The notes under the pieces are model-generated. The model did not search any database. It worked only from the letters and a program-made list of their open reading frames with translations, and was not told the DNA's origin. This document shows positions 58,563-64,000 of a DNA stretch of 64,000 nucleotides, piece by piece. This DNA comes from Thermococcus sp. JdFR-02. GTDB taxonomy: Archaea > Methanobacteriota_B > Thermococci > Thermococcales > Thermococcaceae. Each line of letters starts with the position of its first letter. Positions within the stretch are counted from its first letter, which is position 1. Both the position numbers and the translations under genes were made by a program. The stretch covers positions 1 through 64,000 of the forward strand of contig MTLP01000007.1 of the NCBI GenBank assembly GCA_002009975.1. Direction: 5' to 3'.

Positions 58563-58620
58563 CCGGTCAGACCCGCGAAACATCATCACTTATTTCAGTG
58601 GGCTCCAGACTCATCATTCC
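58563..58620 (-). ncRNA. C/D box guide sRNA
   Basis: Minus strand, 5' to 3': box C ATGATGA (58617-58611), D' CTGA (58596-58593 region, 'CCCACTGAAAT'), C' TGATGATG (58589-58582 region), and box D CTGA (58570-58567), with GG/CC ends able to close a short stem. The D guide reads TTTCGCGGGT and the D' guide GTCTGGAGCCCA; targets not identified. All four boxes are exact or near consensus, making this the clearer of the two sRNAs. Confidence 0.8.
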
Positions 58621-58835
58621 TCTTAGGGGTATATCTCAACACCTATTATACTTTTTTGCAATTAAAAAACTTTCAATGATTTCGACAATTTGACTAAATG
58701 TTCAAAGAATACTCCAAAAACCTTAAATATTTTGACAATATTTAAAATACATTTGTAAAGTACACTAATGCAGAAAATCTCACGTTATAGTACAACAGAG
58801 TCCAGAAAATCCCAAATTAATAAGGAGGTGTCTAT

Positions 58836-60383
58836 ATGGGAGCTATAATGGAATTTATTAACTGGTTGGATGGTATGGTTTGGGGTCCTCCCATAATGAT
58901 TTTGCTTGTTGGTACAGGACTCTTCTTAACCATTGCCCTAGGAGGAATTCAATTCCGCAGGATTGGATGGTCAATTAAGTTTACTCTCTTTGAAGGAAGA
59001 AAGAAACAAGGTGAGGGTGATATCACACCATTTCAAGCATTGATGGCAACTATTGCCGGAACAGTAGGTATAGGGAACATTGCTGGTGTTGCAACTGCAA
59101 TTCATCTTGGTGGACCTGGAGCACTGTTCTGGATGTGGGTTACAGCTTTAGTAGGTATGGCAACGAGATACTCAGAGGGTCTCTTAGGTGTTGCCTTTAG
59201 AGGCAAGTTACCAGATGGAACGATGATTGGTGGAACATTTAACTTCCTTGAAAAAGGTCTTTCAGAGGAAAAGATTTCACCGACTGCAAGATATTTAGCA
59301 GCAGCCTTCATGTTTATATTCGCAGTGTTTATAGGCTATGAAGCCCTCGGACTTGCAGGAGGGCTCAAGATTCTGGCAATAATAATTGCTCTGTTCTTCT
59401 TGGCATTAGCGCTCCTTCTTACAAGAGAACAATCACTGCCAAGCCTTGGAAAGACATTAGCAATACTCTTTGCATTATTCGCAGCAATTTCAGCATTTGG
59501 TATAGGTAACATGACCCAAGCTAACTCACTAGCATTGGGAATGAAGGTAGCGTTTAACGTTCCAGAATGGGCAAGCGGAGCATTCTTTGCATTCCTGACA
59601 TTTATAGTCATCGTAGGTGGAATTAAGAGAATCGGTGAGGTTGCAGAAGGATTAGTGCCATTCATGGCAATAATCTACTTCATCTTCGCAATTGGAGTAT
59701 GGATCAAGTTTGCTGGACAATTACCAGGTGCAATTGCGCTAATATTTAAGGACGCATTTACAGGAAGCGCAGTTGCTGGAGGTGCAGTTGGTACGACCAT
59801 AAGGTGGGGTGTTGCAAGAGGTCTGTTCTCCAACGAGGCAGGTCTAGGTACGGCAACGCTTGCTCACGCAGCTGCAAGGACAGATCATCCATCAAGACAA
59901 GCTCACGTTGCAATGCTTGGACCATTTATCGACACACTTATCATCTGTTCACTTACTGGAATTTCAATCGTGGCAACAGGTGCTTGGCAAACAGACAAAA
60001 CAAGTACAGCATTAACCCAAGAAGCATTTGCAAGAGCCTTTGGACACATCGGTGAAATAATGGTCGTTATCGGTGTCATACTCTTCGCATACTCAACAGT
60101 TCTTGCATGGTCATTCTATGGAAGGCAAAACATCATGTACTTGGCTAAGTGGATTGAAGGAGATCCAGAGAAATTTGCAAAGCTCTATCCAAAGCTCCAC
60201 TTGATCTACAACTTGCTGTTCGTGATCTTTATCTACATTGGTGCAACAACAGTTCTTGAAAATGTCTGGACATTCTCAGACATGATGAACGGTCTCATGG
60301 CAATACCCAACTTGGTTGGTTTGATACTGCTTTACACAGTTATCAAGAGATACACAAATGAATTCATTTCGGCGAATCCATGA
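58836..60383 (+). CDS. Sodium:alanine symporter (AGCS family)
   Basis: 515 residues; GGAGGTG before ATG 58836. About eleven membrane helices and AGCS hallmarks: 'GDITPFQALMATIAGTVGIG' near 61-80, 'GPGALFWMWVTALVGMATRY' near 93-112, and 'GLFSNEAGLGTATLAHAAAR' near 330-349. Takes up alanine, serine or glycine with Na+. Followed after 71 bases by a class III PLP enzyme of the racemase/aminotransferase group, suggesting amino-acid uptake and interconversion. TATA-like ATATTTAAAATAC at 58738-58750 gives a rather long leader. Confidence 0.93.
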   Translation: MGAIMEFINWLDGMVWGPPIMILLVGTGLFLTIALGGIQFRRIGWSIKFTLFEGRKKQGEGDITPFQALMATIAGTVGIGNIAGVATAIHLGGPGALFWMWVTALVGMATRYSEGLLGVAFRGKLPDGTMIGGTFNFLEKGLSEEKISPTARYLAAAFMFIFAVFIGYEALGLAGGLKILAIIIALFFLALALLLTREQSLPSLGKTLAILFALFAAISAFGIGNMTQANSLALGMKVAFNVPEWASGAFFAFLTFIVIVGGIKRIGEVAEGLVPFMAIIYFIFAIGVWIKFAGQLPGAIALIFKDAFTGSAVAGGAVGTTIRWGVARGLFSNEAGLGTATLAHAAARTDHPSRQAHVAMLGPFIDTLIICSLTGISIVATGAWQTDKTSTALTQEAFARAFGHIGEIMVVIGVILFAYSTVLAWSFYGRQNIMYLAKWIEGDPEKFAKLYPKLHLIYNLLFVIFIYIGATTVLENVWTFSDMMNGLMAIPNLVGLILLYTVIKRYTNEFISANP

Positions 60384-60454
60384 ATTTGAATTTTCCCTAT
60401 TTTTTAATTTTAACTCAAAAGTTTGATTTAAAATATAAATACTGAGGTGATTTT

Positions 60455-61840
60455 ATGAATTTTAAAGAATTTCCCAGGATAGTTGTTAAACCCCCGGGAC
60501 CGAAGGCTAAAGAGTTAATAGAAAGGGAAAAAAGTGTCATCTCTTCTGGTCTTGGAGTTAAACTTTTCCCTGTTGTCCCTGAAAGGGGTTTTGGCGCGTT
60601 AATAGAAGATGTTGATGGTAATATTTTTATAGACTTTTTAGCTGGTGCAGCTGCGGCTTCAACTGGATATGCTCATCCAAAATTAGTAAAAGAAGTTCAA
60701 GAGCAAGTTTCTAAAATCCAGCATTCAATGATAGGTTATACTTACAGCAAAAGAGCAATAGAAGTTGCTGAAATCTTAGCAGAGAAAGCTCCAATTAAAA
60801 ATCCAAAGATACTTTTTGGTTTAAGTGGAAGCGATGCAATGGACTTAACTATGAAAGTCGCCCGTTTTGCAACAAGAAAACCTTGGTTCATCGCCTTTAT
60901 TGGAGCTTATCATGGACAAACCTATGGTGCAACATCCATAGCTGCATTTCAAAGTTCTCAAAAGAAAGGTTTTTCTCCGTTAGTACCCAATGTAGTGTGG
61001 ATTCCATATCCAAACCCCTATAGAAACGTTTGGGGAATTGACGGCTATGAAGAACCTCAGGAGTTGATAAACCGCTTTTTGGACTACCTCGAGAATTACA
61101 TTTTGGCTCATGTTGTTCCTCCTGATGAAGTGGGCGTTTTGATTGCAGAGCCAATTCAAGGTGATGCGGGAATAGTGGTTCCGCCAGAGAACTTCTTCAA
61201 AGAGTTAAAGAAGGTTTTAGAGGAACACGGTATTTTATTGGCAATGGATGAAGTTCAAACTGGAATTGGGAGAACAGGAAAATGGTTTGCAACTGAATGG
61301 TTTGGAGTTGAGCCGGATTTCTTGGCTTTTGGTAAAGGAGTTGCAAGCGGAATGGGACTTAGTGGGGTAATTGGAAGAGCTGAGCTAATGGAAATGACAA
61401 GCGGGAGCGCTTTGCTAACTCCCGCGGCAAATCCAGTGATTTCAGCAGCAGCTTATGCAACGTTAAAAATAATAGAGGAAGAGAAAATAATAGAGAATGC
61501 TCAAAAAGTTGGAGCATTCATATTCAAACGCCTAAAGGAGATGCAGGAGAGATATGAGGTTATTGGAGACGTCAGAGGAAAAGGATTGATGATTGGTGTT
61601 GAGATTGTAAAGCCAAATACCAGGAAGCCAGACCCAGAGCTTACAGGTAAAATATGCTGGAGAGCCTTTGAGCTTGGATTAATTTTGCCGAGCTATGGAA
61701 TGTTTGGAAATGTCATAAGAATAACTCCACCCCTCGTTATAACACAAGAAATAGCAGAAAAAGGTCTAGAGATCATGGAGCAGGCTTTAAAAGATGCTTT
61801 AGCTGGAAAAGTTACTCACAAAGTTGTTACTTGGCATTGA
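60455..61840 (+). CDS. Class III PLP aminotransferase/amino-acid racemase
   Basis: 461 residues. Fold-type I PLP enzyme: 'SGSDAMDLTMKVAR' near 124-137 (phosphate loop), 'YHG' at 152-154 (ring stacking), Asp265 in 'MDEVQTGIGRTGKW', and the Schiff-base Lys294 in 'AFGKGVASG'. Thermococcales homologues include ornithine omega-aminotransferases and two racemases (broad-specificity and alanine/serine). The alanine symporter immediately upstream favours the alanine/serine racemase or an aminotransferase of small amino acids; sequence alone cannot separate them. Confidence 0.87.
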   Translation: MNFKEFPRIVVKPPGPKAKELIEREKSVISSGLGVKLFPVVPERGFGALIEDVDGNIFIDFLAGAAAASTGYAHPKLVKEVQEQVSKIQHSMIGYTYSKRAIEVAEILAEKAPIKNPKILFGLSGSDAMDLTMKVARFATRKPWFIAFIGAYHGQTYGATSIAAFQSSQKKGFSPLVPNVVWIPYPNPYRNVWGIDGYEEPQELINRFLDYLENYILAHVVPPDEVGVLIAEPIQGDAGIVVPPENFFKELKKVLEEHGILLAMDEVQTGIGRTGKWFATEWFGVEPDFLAFGKGVASGMGLSGVIGRAELMEMTSGSALLTPAANPVISAAAYATLKIIEEEKIIENAQKVGAFIFKRLKEMQERYEVIGDVRGKGLMIGVEIVKPNTRKPDPELTGKICWRAFELGLILPSYGMFGNVIRITPPLVITQEIAEKGLEIMEQALKDALAGKVTHKVVTWH

Positions 61841-61901
61841 TGAATTTTCTTTCATGATTTATTTTTTAAACTCTTTTTCTAACTTATTTTCAGGTGATAA
61901 G

Positions 61902-62021
61902 ATGGGACTCAAAAAGTTCTTTGCAGAATGGAGGAATAGATGTCCATTCATCAGGGCGATAGAAAAGTGGCGCTTTGAAAGAAAGAAGAATAAGTTTGAG
62001 GTAAAGAGGAGTAGAAAATAA
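61902..62021 (+). CDS. Tiny basic protein (39 residues)
   Basis: From ATG 61902 with AGGTGATAAG immediately upstream, reading MGLKKFFAEWRNRCPFIRAI and ending EVKRSRK. Highly basic (about 14 K/R), one Cys, aromatic; no family known. The ribosome binding site and TATA-like TTTTTTAAA at 61861 support expression. Could bind nucleic acid or membranes (inference). The following 62022-62110 is less AT-rich than its surroundings and open in two frames, but no start is convincing. Confidence 0.55.
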   Translation: MGLKKFFAEWRNRCPFIRAIEKWRFERKKNKFEVKRSRK

Positions 62022-62185
62022 GAAAATTCAAAGAAAAACATTGCAAACATCAACATCAGCTAGGTCGTCATCTGAAGAAAGCGAAGCGCATCACAGCTCA
62101 GCAATGGGTTTAATTATAATTCAACTCTAACTAAAGCCAAATATTTTTTAAATCTTTTATCGTAATTTTGCTTTGGTGTTGGTGA

Positions 62186-62983
62186 GTGAGGGATGAGTTT
62201 AAAATTATTGTTGAGTTTTTTAATGTTCAGCGGAGTGTTTTCTTTAGTTATCGTTGGGATGTTGTGAGCTACTTTATTGGGCTTTTGATTCAGATCATGG
62301 TCATGGGGATTTTTGCGAGTCTTGTAAGTATAAATGTAAACATTGCAAAATATGGGACCACGAGTTTTCTCCAATTCTTTCTTATTGGTTTTATTGTGCA
62401 CAACCTAATTTTCCTTCCAAGGGGGAGTTTGTCAAGATTTATTGTTGGACGGAGTTTTCCAATGCTTTATGCTTCACCCACAAGTATGCTCACAATATTT
62501 CTCGGAGTAAACGCATGGAACATTGTATGGAGCTTGCTAATTTTAGCTTTAATAACTACGACTTTTGTCCTCTTTTACAAATTAACACTTCACTTGAACT
62601 CTGGAGCAATATTGGTAATTTTGAGCGGTTTTGTTCTAATATTTGCCCTTGATTTGTTCTCTGCGGGATTTAAGGTTGCCACAAAGGCAAGACAAGACCC
62701 CTTAAACTGGTTTTTAAACATTACTTCACAACTTGTGAGTGGCTTGTACTTCCCACCTGAAGCTCTCCCTTGGTGGCTTCAACCAATATCAAAAATCCAT
62801 CCTGAAAGATATATTCTTGAAATGGCGCGCTTAACAATGGGAGGAGGATACTCCCTAAGCCAGATTTATCCAAGCTTAATCAACTTAACTATAACCACCT
62901 TGGCAATGCTCCTTATTGGGTATATAACCTTTAAATGGGGTGTGAAAAAAGCTATGCAACTTGGAACCCTCGGTCACGTTTGA
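62186..62983 (+). CDS. ABC-2 type transporter permease
   Basis: 265 residues from GTG 62186. Six membrane helices (about 25-45, 60-80, 105-130, 138-160, 165-185 and 230-250), 'DPLNWFLNITSQLVSGLYFP' near 175-194 and 'ISKIHPERYILEMAR' near 206-220 match ABC-2/NodJ-type permeases, exporting drugs, lipids or polysaccharides. Nine bases precede the ATPase gene. Confidence 0.85.
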   Translation: MRDEFKIIVEFFNVQRSVFFSYRWDVVSYFIGLLIQIMVMGIFASLVSINVNIAKYGTTSFLQFFLIGFIVHNLIFLPRGSLSRFIVGRSFPMLYASPTSMLTIFLGVNAWNIVWSLLILALITTTFVLFYKLTLHLNSGAILVILSGFVLIFALDLFSAGFKVATKARQDPLNWFLNITSQLVSGLYFPPEALPWWLQPISKIHPERYILEMARLTMGGGYSLSQIYPSLINLTITTLAMLLIGYITFKWGVKKAMQLGTLGHV

Positions 62984-62992
62984 GGTGATAAA

Positions 62993-63985
62993 ATGATTGA
63001 AGCAATGAACTTGACAAAGTATTATCCACCACCATTCAAGGGTTTCCTCGATTTAAAGAGTCTTAAAGACTTCTTTGGAGCACCAAGAGAAGAAATCCCG
63101 GCTCTGATTGATTTGAACTTCAAAGTTAAAGAGGGCGAAATTTTTGGACTTTTAGGTCCCAATGGAGCTGGGAAGACCACTTTTTGTAAAATTGCCAATG
63201 GATTATTACTTCCTACTCGAGGGCAATTACTAATTAATGGTTATGATAGCGTCAAAGAGCACAAAAAAGTTGCCAAAGATATGTTTACAGTTTTCACTGG
63301 GGAAAGAGATATGTGGGGAATTTTTCAATGGCGCTTAAGTATTTACAAGAATTTACGCTTTATTGCGCGTTTGTGGAAAGTATCTGAGAGTGAAATTAAT
63401 AAGCGGATAAATTATGCTCTGGATTTGCTGAATTTAAAAGAGAAAAGGAATGAGTGGTATCAAAAGCTTTCGGCAGGGATGAAGCAGAAGGTGTATATTG
63501 CTTCCGCATTAGTAATCCAACCAAAAGTCCTTATTTTAGACGAGCCAACAGTGTTTTTGGACATTATAACTAAGAGTGAGATTCACAATGCGATTTTTGA
63601 ACTTGTGAAAGAATTTGGGACTACTGTTATTCTGACCACGCACGATTTGCATGAAGCTGAGAAGTTAAGTGATAGGGTTCTGCTTTTCAGCAAGAAGCCA
63701 ATTCTTGAAGGAAAGCCTGAAGAAATTAGCAAAAGACTTGAAGTTGAGTTCGATAAAAAGGTTGTTGCTCTTGTTAAGGGGAATGTTAAGTGTGATTTTG
63801 GGTTTAAAGTGCAGTGCTTCTCTAAGGACAATGTTACGAGGATTGTAGCTTACTTACGAGAAAGTGAAGTTGCTCAGTTCTTAGATGGATTATCTAAATA
63901 CAAAATTCTAAGTCTTAAAGTTGAAGAATTAACACTCGAAGATGCATTTCTATTAATTTTCAATCATTCTAAAAAAGTAGAATAG
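62993..63985 (+). CDS. ABC transporter ATP-binding protein
   Basis: 330 residues with GGTGAT before ATG 62993. Walker A 'LGPNGAGKTTF' near 54-64, signature 'LSAGMKQKV' near 160-168, Walker B 'VLILDEPTVFLD' near 178-189, and H-loop 'TTHDLHEAEKL' near 213. The C-terminal extension (about 240-330) is typical of ABC-2 drug/lipid exporters. An inserted segment near 18-32 ('LDLKSLKDFFGAPREE') before the core domain recalls polysaccharide-type ATPases. Complete, 15 bases from the window end, where nothing more is seen. Confidence 0.92.
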   Translation: MIEAMNLTKYYPPPFKGFLDLKSLKDFFGAPREEIPALIDLNFKVKEGEIFGLLGPNGAGKTTFCKIANGLLLPTRGQLLINGYDSVKEHKKVAKDMFTVFTGERDMWGIFQWRLSIYKNLRFIARLWKVSESEINKRINYALDLLNLKEKRNEWYQKLSAGMKQKVYIASALVIQPKVLILDEPTVFLDIITKSEIHNAIFELVKEFGTTVILTTHDLHEAEKLSDRVLLFSKKPILEGKPEEISKRLEVEFDKKVVALVKGNVKCDFGFKVQCFSKDNVTRIVAYLRESEVAQFLDGLSKYKILSLKVEELTLEDAFLLIFNHSKKVE

Positions 63986-64000
63986 AGTTAATTACGTAGA

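Noticed and set aside
59804-60055. Plus-strand frame inside the alanine symporter
   Set aside because: Overlaps the conserved AGCS coding frame; Cys/Arg-rich shadow.
62045-62110. Possible third C/D box sRNA (AGATGACGA and CTGA on the minus strand)
   Set aside because: Box spacing leaves a guide of only about five to seven bases and there is no matching second box pair.
62114-62401. 95-codon minus-strand frame over the start of the ABC permease
   Set aside because: Shadow of the permease and its promoter; rich in N, K and T from AT-rich composition and lacking a ribosome binding site.

Overview
The window is a 64 kb piece of an AT-rich euryarchaeal genome, almost certainly a member of the Thermococcales (Thermococcus/Pyrococcus/Palaeococcus). 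The grounds are a P. furiosus-type ferredoxin with an Asp cluster ligand, a branched-polyamine synthase (BpsA), pyruvoyl-dependent arginine decarboxylase, diphthine synthase, an A-type ATP synthase operon, archaeal RNase P RNA, a CGP-CTERM surface protein, C/D box guide RNAs, and GGTGAT-type ribosome binding sites with archaeal TATA boxes. Genes are tightly packed. I found no rRNA, CRISPR array, insertion sequence or intein. The only protein-gene-free stretch over 300 bases (30497-30912) holds the RNase P RNA.

Layout. 1-7895: a minus-strand cluster (M20 peptidase start, an M29/NicX-like enzyme, an OPT-type transporter, an M29 aminopeptidase, AroM-like, DUF1177, DUF917, Asp/Glu/hydantoin racemase) with a divergent Lrp/AsnC regulator and two inverted repeats between. 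I read this as a regulated uptake-and-breakdown system for an unidentified peptide or cyclic amide; it is the best candidate here for an undescribed pathway. 8038-16804: a C/D box sRNA, an uncharacterised protein, archaeal CoA synthesis (phosphopantothenate synthetase), an XRE regulator with a likely leaderless mRNA, tRNA-Val, dph5, and a minus-strand group of creatininase, GT4 glycosyltransferase, flippase-like and UbiA genes beside a small HTH regulator with its own palindrome. 16805-19908: polyamine block (speE, speD, pdaD, bpsA). 20056-23060: PP-loop ATPase, MIP18/SufT-like protein, two different ferredoxins, nicotinate phosphoribosyltransferase.

23215-30860: CGP-CTERM beta-propeller surface protein; an RND exporter, flavodoxin and TetR operon with a palindromic operator; UPF0282 hydrolase; RNase P RNA. 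30913-42013: a membrane-anchored protein, a small membrane protein, UPF0216 and the nine-gene A-type ATP synthase operon (H-I-K-E-C-F-A-B-D). 42191-45269: secF-secD-trkA. 45394-49821: Ldh2-type dehydrogenase, malic enzyme, second speD-like gene, HTH/coiled-coil protein and KaiC-like ATPase. 49934-55060: Nip7-like PUA protein, cysteine-cluster protein, an orphan envelope trio, Elp3, Nif3-like. 55071-64000: a probably frameshifted nuclease-like gene, alaS, a second C/D sRNA with a small coiled-coil gene, alanine symporter, class III PLP racemase/aminotransferase, a 39-residue basic protein, and an ABC-2 transporter pair.

Many starts were moved downstream from the longest open frame because a GGTGAT/GGAGG site sits inside the longer frame. 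Functions come from motif recognition only; no database search was possible.
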